Origin: an uncultured Collinsella sp.
GTDB taxonomy: Bacteria > Actinomycetota > Coriobacteriia > Coriobacteriales > Coriobacteriaceae
DNA: 19,753 nucleotides
NCBI GenBank assembly: GCA_900542155.1
Contig: UQMD01000030.1
Coordinates: 1 to 19,753 of the forward strand
Direction of reading: 5' to 3'
This document shows, piece after piece, positions 1-7,586 of the stretch (position 1 is its first letter; each line of letters opens with the position of its first letter). Position numbers and translations under genes: made by a program. The notes below the pieces were generated by a model, which did no database searches, had not been told where the DNA came from, and saw only the letters and a program-made list of their open reading frames with translations.

Positions 1-84
1 CAATCGCAAGAAGATGACGGGGCGGAATGTCAATCCTGGTCTAACAGAGCCTTATAAAATCATTAGGAGTAGTCTTTTTGGGCG

Positions 85-112
85 TTGACAGTTGGCGAGC
101 CGTAGGTAAAAT
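85..112 (+). promoter_or_regulatory. Promoter of tRNA-Ala
   Basis: A perfect -35 hexamer TTGACA (85-90) and a good -10 TAAAAT (107-112) are separated by 16 bases. They lie just upstream of the tRNA at 126, which puts the transcript start near 119. Bases 1-84 hold no gene that can be supported: one frame is open from the window edge to a stop at 85-87 but has no recognisable motif. Confidence 0.7.
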
Positions 113-125
113 ATCAACTTGTCCT

Positions 126-198
126 GGGGACGTAGCTCAGTTGGGAGAGCGCTGCCGTCGCATGGCAGAGGCCGAGGGTTCGACTCCCTTCGTCTCCA
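126..198 (+). tRNA. tRNA-Ala (anticodon CGC)
   Basis: Complete cloverleaf. The acceptor stem GGGGACG pairs with CGTCTCC with one G-U pair. The D-arm reads GCTCAGTTGGGAGAGC. The anticodon stem CTGCC/GGCAG closes the loop GTCGCAT, giving anticodon CGC, which reads the GCG alanine codon. The T-arm is GAGGG-TTCGACT-CCCTT. The bases after the discriminator A are CCC, so the 3' CCA is not encoded in full. It has its own promoter upstream and an intrinsic terminator downstream. Confidence 0.95.
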
Positions 199-212
199 CC
201 CTTGGATTTGAT

Positions 213-244
213 AAGCCGCTGACATTGTGTCGGCGGCTTTTTTT
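213..244 (+). terminator. Intrinsic terminator after tRNA-Ala
   Basis: An 11-bp stem (AGCCGCTGACA with TGTCGGCGGCT, one G-U pair) closes a 3-base loop and is followed by a run of seven T. It ends the tRNA transcript, with read-through possible into the gene at 264. Confidence 0.88.
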
Positions 245-263
245 AAAAAGAAAGGGCTGAACT

Positions 264-716
264 ATGGCCGAGCTTGAGTCCCAACCACTGTCTGCCGAGG
301 AGCGTGCCGAGTTGGAAGAGCTCCGCGCCGAGAAGGCTCGTCGCGAGGCCCAGGAAGAGGCACGCCGCGAGCGTGAGGAGCTTGCCGCCCTGCGCGCCGA
401 GCGTGAGAAGGCCGAGGAGGCCGCTGCGAAGGTTGCGCCCAAGTCCGCGCCTGCGCCCAAACCTGCTGCTGCGAAGCCTGCGCCTGCCGCACCCAAACCT
501 CAGCCCAAAAAAGCCGCTCACCCCAAGTCCGTCGAGCCCAAGCCGAGCCGTGACGAGATGACCTTTGCCCAGCGCATGGTTACCTCCAAGGAGCCTACGG
601 GCGAGAACGAGATCCCTGGCATGGCGCCGGCTCAAAAAATCATCATTGTCCTTGCCCTCATCGCGTTTGTCATCTTTATGGGCTACACGATCCTGACCAG
701 CATGGGCCTGCTCTAA
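264..716 (+). CDS. Small coiled-coil protein with a C-terminal membrane anchor, function unknown
   Basis: 150 residues. I do not recognise a named family. Residues 5-58 are dense in Glu, Arg, Ala and Leu with heptad-like spacing, so they probably form a charged coiled coil. Residues 59-97 are a Pro/Ala/Lys-rich linker. Residues 124-147 are a single hydrophobic helix (IIIVLALIAFVIFMGYTIL) with only a few residues after it. The layout suggests a tail-anchored protein with its charged domain in the cytoplasm. The start is set by AAAGGG seven bases upstream of the ATG. It follows the tRNA terminator closely and may depend on read-through. A scaffolding or envelope role is only a guess. Confidence 0.85.
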   Translation: MAELESQPLSAEERAELEELRAEKARREAQEEARREREELAALRAEREKAEEAAAKVAPKSAPAPKPAAAKPAPAAPKPQPKKAAHPKSVEPKPSRDEMTFAQRMVTSKEPTGENEIPGMAPAQKIIIVLALIAFVIFMGYTILTSMGLL

Positions 717-800
717 CCGATTTACATCGGGCGTCATGTCCGCATGCTCTGCTCTCGTCCAACCCTCAAATTCTGCACCACACATCCGAAAGGTCGCCCC

Positions 801-2306
801 ATGGCTTTGACCGACATCTCGCATCCCACCGACATTGCAATGCTTACCGATCTGTACGAGCTCACTATGGCCCAGGGCCTGTGGGAGAGCGGCAAGGCCA
901 ATGAGCAGGGTTGCTTTACGGCGTTTTACCGCGACCATCCCTTCGGCAGCACGTATGCCGTCATGTGCGGCACCGCCGAGCTGCCCGAGCTTGTCGAGAA
1001 TCTGCGCTTTACGCCCGAGGATATCGACTACCTCGCCTCACTTCAGGCCCCGGCCGGCGGCGCGATGTTCAAGCCTGCATTCCTCGACTACCTGCGCGAT
1101 TTTCGTGCGCATGTAAACATCGACGCCGTCCCCGAGGGCGAGCTCGTCTTTCCGCGCGAACCCATGGTGCGCGTCACCGGCCCCGCGCTTGAATGCCAGC
1201 TGCTCGAAACGGCGCTGCTCAACATTGTCGGCTTCCAGACGCTTGTCGCCACCAAGACGGCGCGCGTGGTGCTGGCGGCGGACGGCCGTCCCGTTGCCGA
1301 GTTTGGCCTGCGCCGCGCTCAGGGTCCCGATGGCGGCTTGGCCGTCGCGCGCGCGAGCTACGTTGCCGGCTGCTCCTCTACGTCCAATGTGCTCGCCGGC
1401 CGCCGCTACGGTATTCCCGTCTTTGGCACGCATGCGCACAGCTGGGTGATGAGCTTCGATTCCGAGCTCGAGGCCTTCCGCGCCTTTGCCAAGTCGAGCC
1501 CCAAGAACTGTACGCTGCTCATCGACACCTATGACGTGCGCGAGGGCTGTGAACATGCCATTACGGTTGCCAAGGAGATGGAAGCGGTGGGCGAGCGCCT
1601 GTCGGCCATTCGCATCGACTCCGGCGACCTCGCCAAGCTCTCCAAGTATGTGCGCGGCCGTTTTGATGCCGAGGGCCTGCCCTATGTGGGGATCTCGGTT
1701 TCTAACGATTTGGATGAGTACACGATTCAGTCGCTACTCGACCAGGGCGCGCCCATCGACAGCTTTGGCGTGGGCACCAAACTCGCGACCTGCTACGATC
1801 AGCCTGCGCTGGGCGGCGTGTACAAGCTTTCGGCCCGTCGTGCGAGCGAGGCAGATCCATGGACGCCGGTGGTCAAGCTCTCTGAGCAGCCCTACAAGCG
1901 CACGATCCCCGGCGTGCAGCGCGTACGACGCTATTACGACGGCTTTGGCGGCCCGGTTTGCGACATGATTTATGACGAGGACCATCTGGCAGGGGAGGGC
2001 GCCGCGCGCGGCAATACCCTTGTGGCCGTGAACGATGCCGCCCTGGTGACCGACGTGTCCGAACTTGAGTATCGCGAGCTGCTGGTGCCGATCGTGCGCG
2101 ATGGCAGTGCGGTGGCTCCGCGTGAGAGCATCCAGGACGCGCGCGAGCGCTGTGCTTGGGCGCTCGACCATCTGGACGCAGCTTTCAAGCGCTTCCTGTA
2201 CCCGCAGACCTATGTGGTGGGTATGGAGCAGGGCCTGGCTCAGGTGCGCGACGAGCTCGTGCGTAAGAACATGGCCGCGGCCTCTGCCTTTCCCTGGGCT
2301 CACTAA
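801..2306 (+). CDS. pncB: Nicotinate phosphoribosyltransferase
   Basis: 501 residues. In this family the enzyme joins nicotinate and PRPP, with ATP, to make nicotinate mononucleotide for NAD salvage (Preiss-Handler route, cytoplasm). Visible signatures are the N-terminal TDLYELTMAQ (about residues 16-25), which opens many bacterial NAPRTases; GTHAHSW (209-215), carrying the conserved active-site His region; RIDSGDL (271-277) in the phosphoribosyl-binding part; and a later SFGVGTKL block. Length is normal for the family. The ATG at 801 is chosen because GAAAGG lies seven bases upstream and the TDLYELTMAQ block then starts at the usual distance. An upstream in-frame start at 744 would add 19 unrelated residues. 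proB follows after 79 bases with no clear terminator, so the two may share a transcript. Confidence 0.95.
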   Translation: MALTDISHPTDIAMLTDLYELTMAQGLWESGKANEQGCFTAFYRDHPFGSTYAVMCGTAELPELVENLRFTPEDIDYLASLQAPAGGAMFKPAFLDYLRDFRAHVNIDAVPEGELVFPREPMVRVTGPALECQLLETALLNIVGFQTLVATKTARVVLAADGRPVAEFGLRRAQGPDGGLAVARASYVAGCSSTSNVLAGRRYGIPVFGTHAHSWVMSFDSELEAFRAFAKSSPKNCTLLIDTYDVREGCEHAITVAKEMEAVGERLSAIRIDSGDLAKLSKYVRGRFDAEGLPYVGISVSNDLDEYTIQSLLDQGAPIDSFGVGTKLATCYDQPALGGVYKLSARRASEADPWTPVVKLSEQPYKRTIPGVQRVRRYYDGFGGPVCDMIYDEDHLAGEGAARGNTLVAVNDAALVTDVSELEYRELLVPIVRDGSAVAPRESIQDARERCAWALDHLDAAFKRFLYPQTYVVGMEQGLAQVRDELVRKNMAAASAFPWAH

Positions 2307-2385
2307 TTCCTTGGGCGGTAGGGGCGAGTCACGCTTCCCTGGCCGCCGGCTCGGCCGTTCGCTGAACAGTTGATTGGTTTGACGT

Positions 2386-3513
2386 ATGACGACTTCTTAT
2401 AAAACGATGGTGGTAAAGATCGGTTCGTCCACGGTGGTGGGTGCCGATGGCAAGGTCAACCGCGCCTTTATCGGCGGACTTGCCGATCAGGCCGCAGCGC
2501 TGCGCAAGCTCGGCTGGCGTCTGGTTGTGGTGAGCTCGGGCGCTATCGCCTGTGGCTATCCCGTGTTGGGCTTCGACCGCAAGCCGGTCGGTGACCTGCC
2601 GAGCCTGCAGGCCTGCGCCTCGGCCGGTCAGTGCATCATCTCGTCGGCCTACGACGAGGAGTTCCATGCGCGCGACCTGCTCACCTCGCTCGTTCTGCTC
2701 ACGCGCCACGATACGGCCCGCCGCACGTCCTACCTGCACGCGCGCGACGCCCTGCTGCGCCTCGTGGAGCTTGGTGTGGTGCCGGTCGTCAACGAGAACG
2801 ATACCGTCACCGTCGACGAGATCAAGTTTGGCGACAACGACACACTGGCGGCGCTTGTGAGCTGCCTGGTTTCTGCCGATCTGTGCGTGACGCTCTCGGA
2901 CATCGATGGTCTCTACACTGCCAATCCGCATGAAGACCCCACGGCCGAGTTTGTTCCTGTCGTGCATAAGATCGATGCCAAGATTATCGCCTCGGCGGGC
3001 GATTCTTCCACATCGGTGGGTACGGGCGGCATGATCACCAAGATTCGCGCGAGCCGCATTCTCATGACGGCGGGCATTCAAAGCGTGATTTGCTCGGGCG
3101 AGGAGCCCGATGCGCTCGTGCGTCTGGCCCGCGGCGAGAGCGTGGGTACGCTGTTCGATCCGCCGGCGGAGCGCCTGGACATTGCGCCGCGCAAGTTGTG
3201 GATTGCACTGGGCGACAAGGCGCACGGCTCGGTGACGGTCGATGACGGCGCCGCGAAGGCGCTGGTCAGCCGCGGATCGTCGCTGCTCGCGGTGGGTATT
3301 CGCCAGGTCGATGGCGCGTTTTCCGAGGGCGATGTGCTCGACGTGTGTGATCCGAGCGGCATGGTCGTCGCCCGCGGTATCGCCGAGGCCGATTCGGACG
3401 TGCTGGAGCTTGCCGCCGGCCGCCGCCAGGACCAGATTGCCGGCAACCGTCTACTGGCAGACCTAGCCGAGAAGCCCGCAATCCATCGAGACAACTTGAT
3501 TGTATTTGCTTAG
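2386..3513 (+). CDS. proB: Glutamate 5-kinase
   Basis: 375 residues. It phosphorylates L-glutamate to glutamyl-5-phosphate, the first and feedback-controlled step of proline synthesis. An amino-acid kinase domain fills residues 7-255: VKIGSS (10-15) binds phosphate, VSSGAI (about 49-54) follows, NENDTV (136-141) and FGDNDTLAA bind glutamate, and TGGMITK is the nucleotide-site Lys motif. A PUA domain follows at about 269-350, as in full-length ProB. An in-frame TGA lies immediately before the ATG at 2386, so translation cannot start earlier. The ribosome site is weak, which would fit coupling to pncB. Its partner proA lies 1.8 kb downstream on the same strand, separated by an opposite-strand peptidase gene. 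Confidence 0.96.
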   Translation: MTTSYKTMVVKIGSSTVVGADGKVNRAFIGGLADQAAALRKLGWRLVVVSSGAIACGYPVLGFDRKPVGDLPSLQACASAGQCIISSAYDEEFHARDLLTSLVLLTRHDTARRTSYLHARDALLRLVELGVVPVVNENDTVTVDEIKFGDNDTLAALVSCLVSADLCVTLSDIDGLYTANPHEDPTAEFVPVVHKIDAKIIASAGDSSTSVGTGGMITKIRASRILMTAGIQSVICSGEEPDALVRLARGESVGTLFDPPAERLDIAPRKLWIALGDKAHGSVTVDDGAAKALVSRGSSLLAVGIRQVDGAFSEGDVLDVCDPSGMVVARGIAEADSDVLELAAGRRQDQIAGNRLLADLAEKPAIHRDNLIVFA

Positions 3514-3550
3514 GCCTCGACGCCGGGCGCCTTCGATCTGCAATGCACGT

Positions 3551-3580
3551 GGGGCGAAATTACCAGGGTAACTTTGCCCC
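3551..3580. other. Hairpin downstream of proB
   Basis: GGGGCGAAATTACC pairs with GGTAACTTTGCCCC across a two-base gap, with one G-U pair and one mismatch. There is no T run, so it is more likely a transcript-end stabiliser or a degraded repeat than a terminator. Confidence 0.5.
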
Positions 3581-3602
3581 GCCGCGCTTATGTCCGAGCT
3601 GG

Positions 3603-3766
3603 TCGCCACGAAAACGGCCCATCTACTACGTTTAATAGGCTATCGGTGACCATGCCAAGAATTGCAAAAAGAAAACCGCAGGTAGAACGCCTGCGGTTTT
3701 CTTTATTTATGGCATCTGGTTGGGCCATGCGGGTGAAACGTAGTAGATGGGCCGCTTTCGTGGCGA
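3603..3766 (+). repeat. Palindromic element A (164 bp, 31-bp terminal inverted repeats)
   Basis: The left arm (3603-3633) and the reverse complement of the right arm (3736-3766) match at 30 of 31 bases. Both contain CCCATCTACTACGTTT. Inside is the core shared with elements B and C: ACCATG-CC, then AAAACCGCAGGTAG. In this copy the core also forms a perfect 15-bp hairpin (3668-3682 with 3690-3704). It lies between the convergent ends of proB and the peptidase gene. No reading frame inside looks coding. It resembles a small non-autonomous mobile element or a structured intergenic repeat. Confidence 0.85.
3668..3707 (+). terminator. Terminator-like hairpin inside element A
   Basis: A perfect 15-bp stem (AAAGAAAACCGCAGG / CCTGCGGTTTTCTTT) encloses the 7-base loop TAGAACG. 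T-rich sequence follows on the plus strand, and A-rich sequence precedes it, giving U-rich RNA on the minus strand. It could end transcription from both proB and the convergent peptidase gene. Confidence 0.7.
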
Positions 3767-3776
3767 AGGACATCAT

Positions 3777-3827
3777 CCGGCACTTGGGGACGTTTCTATT
3801 GTGCCGGCAGGTGGGGACACTCCTTTG
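3777..3827 (+). repeat. REP-like hairpin D1, directly after the peptidase stop codon
   Basis: CCGGCAC (3777-3783) pairs with GTGCCGG (3801-3807) around the loop TTGGGGACGTTTCTATT. A second block, GGTGGGGACACTCCTTTG, follows and runs to the stop codon of the minus-strand peptidase gene (TAG, 3830-3828). The same order (stem, TTGGGG-CGTT loop, stem, GGGACACTC block) is seen in D2 near 11957-12004, on the opposite strand. Confidence 0.65.
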
Positions 3828-5246
3828 CTAGAAGATTCGGCGCAGGTCTCCGCGGTTGAGGGCCTCGTCGAAGAGGTGCTTGAATACCATACTGCCGTGC
3901 AGGCCGTCGTGCTCGAACTCGTTGGTCACCCAGGCGCGCGAGTTGCCCACGCGGCTGAGCGTGTCGAGCTGCATGCCCGAGTCCACGTACATGTCATCGA
4001 AGTACACCGCGGCCTGCAGGGGCACCTCGTTGCACGCCAGGCGCTGCGGGTCGTAGATCTTGTCCCAGCTTGTGTCTTCCATAAGCAGATCCATGGCGGG
4101 CTTGAAGGGCTTGAGCTCGGGCATCTGCTCGAACATCCACGGGAACATGGCCTCGCCGGTAAACATGAGCGGGCGCGCGAGGGTGTCAAACTCGGCGCGG
4201 TGTGCCTTCTCTTCAGCCGCGGCCCAGCCAATGGGCATGGTGTCACCGTCGGCGTATATGAACTCCTGCAGCGTCCAGTACAGCGGATTCGTGCGCGTGT
4301 TGGTGCGCTCGAAGGCGCGCATCAAAAAGCTGTCGGATACCGAGGCGCCGCAGGTCAGCGCGCCGTCGCCGTCAACAAAAGCGTGATCGATAATCCAATG
4401 CATGCGCTCAAAGCTCGGCTTCATGCCAAAGTCGCTGCCCATGAGCTGTAGGCGCTCGACCGTCATCGGCGAGCCGTCGGGCAGCACGGGCTTCTGAGCC
4501 TCGAGCGCATCGGCCAGGGCTGCCACGCGCTCGACGTCGGCAGGGTAGCGGTCGTAATACTGCTGCGTCTTGGCGACCATGCGCGGGAAGGTGTGCGCGT
4601 AGACTTCGCTTGCGCTCGCCGGCACGTGGGGGATGCCGCCGCAGGTAAAGCTTGCCGCCACGCCCTCGGGGAAGAGCGACAGATAGCTCAGCGTCAAAAA
4701 GCCGCCGTAGCTCTGCCCGAGTGTGACCCAGGGCCTGCCGCCAAAGCCTACCAGGCGCAGGTACTCAAAATCGCGCACGATAGAGCTGGCGAGGTGACGC
4801 TTGAGGAAGTCCGCCTGCGAGCGTGCTGTATCGGCGCCGGCGGCCTCGGCGCGATCGCCCAAGGTGGCAATCGTGCGTCCGTCCACGCAGCTACTGCGTC
4901 CGGTGCCGCGCTGGTCGGGCAGGACCACGCGGAAGTGCTTGACGGCCTCTTCGATCCAGCCATCGCTTGTGGGCGACAGCGGACGCGGGCTCTCGCCGCC
5001 GGGGCCGCCCTGCAAAAACAGGAGCAGCGGCAGATCGTCGTTGATGCGGTCGGGCGCGCAAACCACGCGGTAGAAGAGCTTGATGCTCTCGGGCGCGCCG
5101 GCGATGGGCGCCGGCATAGCGCCGCGGCGCATGGTGCTGCCGACGGCCAGGAGCATCGGCTCCAGGCCGCGCCAGTCGAGGGGGACGTCGATGCTGTGGT
5201 CCTCGACGTAAAGGCCGGGGACGTGGTACGAAGTGATGAGGGCCAT
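3828..5246 (-). CDS. Alpha/beta-hydrolase peptidase, proline iminopeptidase type (family S33)
   Basis: 472 residues. Family members remove N-terminal proline (sometimes other residues) from peptides in the cytoplasm. Signatures are the oxyanion-hole motif QGGPGG (79-84), DQRGTGRS (111-118) and the nucleophile elbow GQSYGG (177-182) with Ser179 as the likely catalytic serine. A C-terminal HDGLH (446-450) probably supplies the histidine. The Gln in QGGPG, where short PIPs have His, is common in the longer PIP-like enzymes, and the length fits that subgroup. The start at 5246 has GGAAGA upstream; an upstream in-frame ATG would add 27 unlikely residues. It sits between proB and proA on the opposite strand, so all three may serve proline supply. 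Exact substrate preference is not provable from sequence. Confidence 0.9.
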   Translation of the reverse strand: MALITSYHVPGLYVEDHSIDVPLDWRGLEPMLLAVGSTMRRGAMPAPIAGAPESIKLFYRVVCAPDRINDDLPLLLFLQGGPGGESPRPLSPTSDGWIEEAVKHFRVVLPDQRGTGRSSCVDGRTIATLGDRAEAAGADTARSQADFLKRHLASSIVRDFEYLRLVGFGGRPWVTLGQSYGGFLTLSYLSLFPEGVAASFTCGGIPHVPASASEVYAHTFPRMVAKTQQYYDRYPADVERVAALADALEAQKPVLPDGSPMTVERLQLMGSDFGMKPSFERMHWIIDHAFVDGDGALTCGASVSDSFLMRAFERTNTRTNPLYWTLQEFIYADGDTMPIGWAAAEEKAHRAEFDTLARPLMFTGEAMFPWMFEQMPELKPFKPAMDLLMEDTSWDKIYDPQRLACNEVPLQAAVYFDDMYVDSGMQLDTLSRVGNSRAWVTNEFEHDGLHGSMVFKHLFDEALNRGDLRRIF

Positions 5247-5358
5247 GTGAGTCTTCCGTTCGTTGCGGTGTTTCGGGTTGACCAATTCTACCGCCGTGGG
5301 CGAGGCCATGCGCAAATCGGCTACCATGGTTGCAAACTTCTAGGAGAAAGGGCCGCCC

Positions 5359-6645
5359 ATGTCGGTCGATATAGCCACGTATGTCCACGATCTTGCCGTT
5401 GCCGCCAAGGCAGCGTCGGCCTCGCTTGCCACGGCGAGCGATGAACAGCGCCAGGAGGCCGTGCGCGCCATGGCCGCAGCGCTGCGCAACGGTATCGACT
5501 CCATCGTTGCCGCCAACGAGCTCGATATGTCCGCCGCGCGCGATGCGGGTACCTCGGCCGGACTGCTCGATCGTCTGCTGCTGACGCCCGAGCGCGTCGA
5601 GGGCATGGCCGCCGGCCTGGAAAAGCTCGCCGAGCTGCCCGATCCTGTGGGCCGCGTGCTCGACCACCGCGTGCTCGCAAGCGGCGTGGACCTCACCCGC
5701 GTGAGCGTGCCGTTGGGCCTGGTCGCCATGGTCTACGAGGCACGCCCCAACGTGACGGCCGACGCCGCGGGCATCTGCATCCGCACCGGCAACGCCTGTA
5801 TTCTGCGCGGCGGCTCGCTGGCCTATCACTCGTGTGCCATGATTGCCGAGCTACTGGCCGATGCCCTCGAGGCCAAGGGCTTCCCGCGTGAGGCCGTCTC
5901 GATGATTGAGTCTACCGACCGCGAGGCAACCGGCGAGCTCATGAAGCTTCGCGGCATCGTCGATGTGCTCATTCCGCGTGGCGGTGCAGGCCTGATCCAG
6001 CGCTGCGTGCGTGAATCGCTTGTGCCGGTGATCGAGACGGGCACGGGCAATTGCCATATCTACGTGCATGAATCCGCCGACATTGATAAGGCACTCAACA
6101 TTATCGTTAATGCCAAGACCCAGCGCGTAGGCGTGTGCAATGCCGCCGAGTCGCTGCTGGTCGACCGTGCTGTGGCCGATGCGTTTTTGCCTGCGGTCGT
6201 GGCCGTGCTGCATGATCACGGCGTGTTCATTCACGGCGACGAGGCAACCTGCGCCGCATGCGCCGATGCCGGGCTTGCCGAGGGTGATGACTACGTCGCC
6301 GCGACTGAGGAGGACTGGGGCCGCGAGTATCTGGCGCTCGAGATGAGCGTGAAGGTCGTGGCAAACGAGGACGAGGCCATCGCGCACATCAACCGCTACG
6401 GCACGATGCACTCCGAGGCCATCGTTGCCGAGGACACGGATGCTTGCGAGCGCTTCCTGGACGCGGTCGATGCCTCGGCCGTGTACGCCAACGCCAGCAC
6501 GCGCTTTACCGACGGCGGCGAGTTTGGCCTGGGCGCCGAGATTGGCATCTCGACCCAAAAGCTCCACGCCCGCGGCCCCTTCGCCGCCGAGGCCCTCACC
6601 ACCTACAAATACAAGCTCCGAGGCACCGGCCAGGTCCGCCCCTAA
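5359..6645 (+). CDS. proA: Glutamate-5-semialdehyde dehydrogenase (gamma-glutamyl phosphate reductase)
   Basis: 428 residues. It reduces glutamyl-5-phosphate with NADPH to glutamate-5-semialdehyde, the second proline step after ProB. It has the aldehyde-dehydrogenase fold. The catalytic cysteine is Cys260 in RVGVCNAAES. Other ProA hallmarks are YEARPNVTADA, RGGSLAYHS, the IPRGGAGLI block and the C-terminal HARGPFAAEALTTYKY. Length matches the family. AGGAGAAAGG lies just before the ATG. It is divergent from the peptidase gene with about 110 bases between them, so both promoters must sit there; a possible minus-strand -10 (TAGAAT, 5290-5285) is the only clear one. The TAA stop overlaps the first base of repeat E1. 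Confidence 0.97.
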   Translation: MSVDIATYVHDLAVAAKAASASLATASDEQRQEAVRAMAAALRNGIDSIVAANELDMSAARDAGTSAGLLDRLLLTPERVEGMAAGLEKLAELPDPVGRVLDHRVLASGVDLTRVSVPLGLVAMVYEARPNVTADAAGICIRTGNACILRGGSLAYHSCAMIAELLADALEAKGFPREAVSMIESTDREATGELMKLRGIVDVLIPRGGAGLIQRCVRESLVPVIETGTGNCHIYVHESADIDKALNIIVNAKTQRVGVCNAAESLLVDRAVADAFLPAVVAVLHDHGVFIHGDEATCAACADAGLAEGDDYVAATEEDWGREYLALEMSVKVVANEDEAIAHINRYGTMHSEAIVAEDTDACERFLDAVDASAVYANASTRFTDGGEFGLGAEIGISTQKLHARGPFAAEALTTYKYKLRGTGQVRP

Positions 6646-6688
6646 ACCTACCAAAAAGGGACAGGTTTATTTTGGCAGGTTTTATCTG
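6645..6688 (+). repeat. Repeat E1: RAYT-type palindrome fused to the proA stop codon
   Basis: First of three near-identical copies. AACCTACCAAAA and TTTTGGCAGGTT form a 12-bp stem (one wobble) around the loop AGGGACAGGTTTA, followed by TTATCTG. Its first base is the last A of the proA TAA stop. The proA terminator follows within 8 bases. Confidence 0.9.
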
Positions 6689-6695
6689 CGGTTTT

Positions 6696-6724
6696 GCCGG
6701 GCGACACGTTCGCCCGGCTTTTTT
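6696..6724 (+). terminator. Intrinsic terminator of proA
   Basis: A perfect 9-bp GC-rich stem (GCCGGGCGA / TCGCCCGGC) closes a short loop and is followed by six T. It lies just downstream of repeat E1. Confidence 0.9.
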
Positions 6725-6816
6725 CTCCGCATAACTTTTTTGCCTTTCGGCTTGAGCCGCGGCGATATACGATAGTGACACCGTGTCCTAACATCGACTC
6801 ACCTGGAGGTATTGCC

Positions 6817-7416
6817 ATGTCCCAGACGCTCACCGCCGGAATCACCCGCGACCGCGCATTCGAACTGCTCAACGAGCACAACAAGGACCCGTTTCACATT
6901 ACCCATGGCGAGACGGTTGAGGGCACCATGCGCTACTTTGCGCGCGAGTTCGACCCCGAGAACGAGGAGTTCTGGGGCATCGTCGGTCTGCTCCACGACC
7001 TGGATTGGGAGGAGCATGAGGACGACCCCATGAACCACACCATCTACGCTGCCGAGATTCTTAAGGGCGAAGGTGCGTCTCCCGAGCTCATTCGCGCCAT
7101 CCAGACGCACACGTCGGACTTCAACACCTCGCTGCCCAAACCCGAGCTGCAGATGGAAAAGATCCTGTTTGCCTGCGATGAGCTCACCGGGCTGATCGGA
7201 GCCGCCGTCATCATGCGCCCGAGCAAGAGCGTCATGGACTTTACGACCAAGTCACTCAAGAAGAAGTTCAAGGACAAGCGCTTTGCCGCCGGCTGCTCGC
7301 GCGACGTGATTTCGCAGGGCGCCGAGATGCTCGGCTGGGAGCTCCCCGAGCTCTTTGACCGCACCATCGCGGCCATGCAGTCCTTCGCGCCCGACCGCGA
7401 CACCTTCCAGGCCTAA
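6817..7416 (+). CDS. HD-domain metal-dependent phosphohydrolase
   Basis: 200 residues. HD-domain proteins bind divalent metals and hydrolyse phosphoester bonds in nucleotides or similar molecules. The metal set is visible as His30, the paired His60-Asp61 in GLLHDLDW, His74, His98 and Asp121 in CDELTGL. The rest is helical and ends without extra domains; the substrate cannot be read from sequence. The ATG at 6817 is supported by TGGAGGT six bases upstream. A possible -10 (TACGAT, 6768-6773) lies upstream with no convincing -35. It is separated from proA by a strong terminator, so it is its own unit. The TAA stop is shared with the first two bases of repeat E2. Confidence 0.9.
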   Translation: MSQTLTAGITRDRAFELLNEHNKDPFHITHGETVEGTMRYFAREFDPENEEFWGIVGLLHDLDWEEHEDDPMNHTIYAAEILKGEGASPELIRAIQTHTSDFNTSLPKPELQMEKILFACDELTGLIGAAVIMRPSKSVMDFTTKSLKKKFKDKRFAAGCSRDVISQGAEMLGWELPELFDRTIAAMQSFAPDRDTFQA

Positions 7417-7459
7417 CCTGCCAAAAAGGGACAGGTTTATTTTGGTAGGTTTTATCTGG
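7415..7459 (+). repeat. Repeat E2: RAYT-type palindrome fused to the HD-gene stop codon
   Basis: AACCTGCCAAAA pairs with TTTTGGTAGGTT (one wobble) around AGGGACAGGTTTA, then TTATCTGG. Its first two bases are the AA of the TAA stop. It is near-identical to E1 and to the reverse complement of E3. It flanks the RAYT gene on the left. Confidence 0.92.
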
Positions 7460-7504
7460 GAAAACGCTTCCGTTGGATGTTATTCAGCGGAAGCGTTTTC
7501 TGTT
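7460..7504. terminator. Bidirectional terminator between the HD gene and RAYT gene
   Basis: A perfect 13-bp stem (GAAAACGCTTCCG / CGGAAGCGTTTTC) has a 15-base loop. T-rich sequence follows on the plus strand (TTTTCTGTTT), and the leading A4 gives U4 on the minus strand. It can serve the HD gene and the convergent RAYT gene. Confidence 0.8.
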
Positions 7505-7586
7505 TGACATGGTGAAGCTGGCGAATGGCGGCGCCTCGCGGCAGACAGCTGCGCTTCGCCGTATCCGTAACTCGGCAAACGCGACG

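Noticed and set aside
1..87. Possible 3' end of an upstream gene at the window edge
   Set aside because: One frame is open to a TGA at 85-87 but it shows no recognisable residues and runs into the tRNA promoter, so it cannot be supported.
3603..3766. CRISPR array in the repeat regions
   Set aside because: The repeats are inverted, not regularly spaced direct repeats, there are no unique spacers of even length and no cas genes.
3747..4451. Plus-strand open frame opposite the peptidase gene
   Set aside because: Antisense to the conserved catalytic-domain coding sequence; no motif and no ribosome site.
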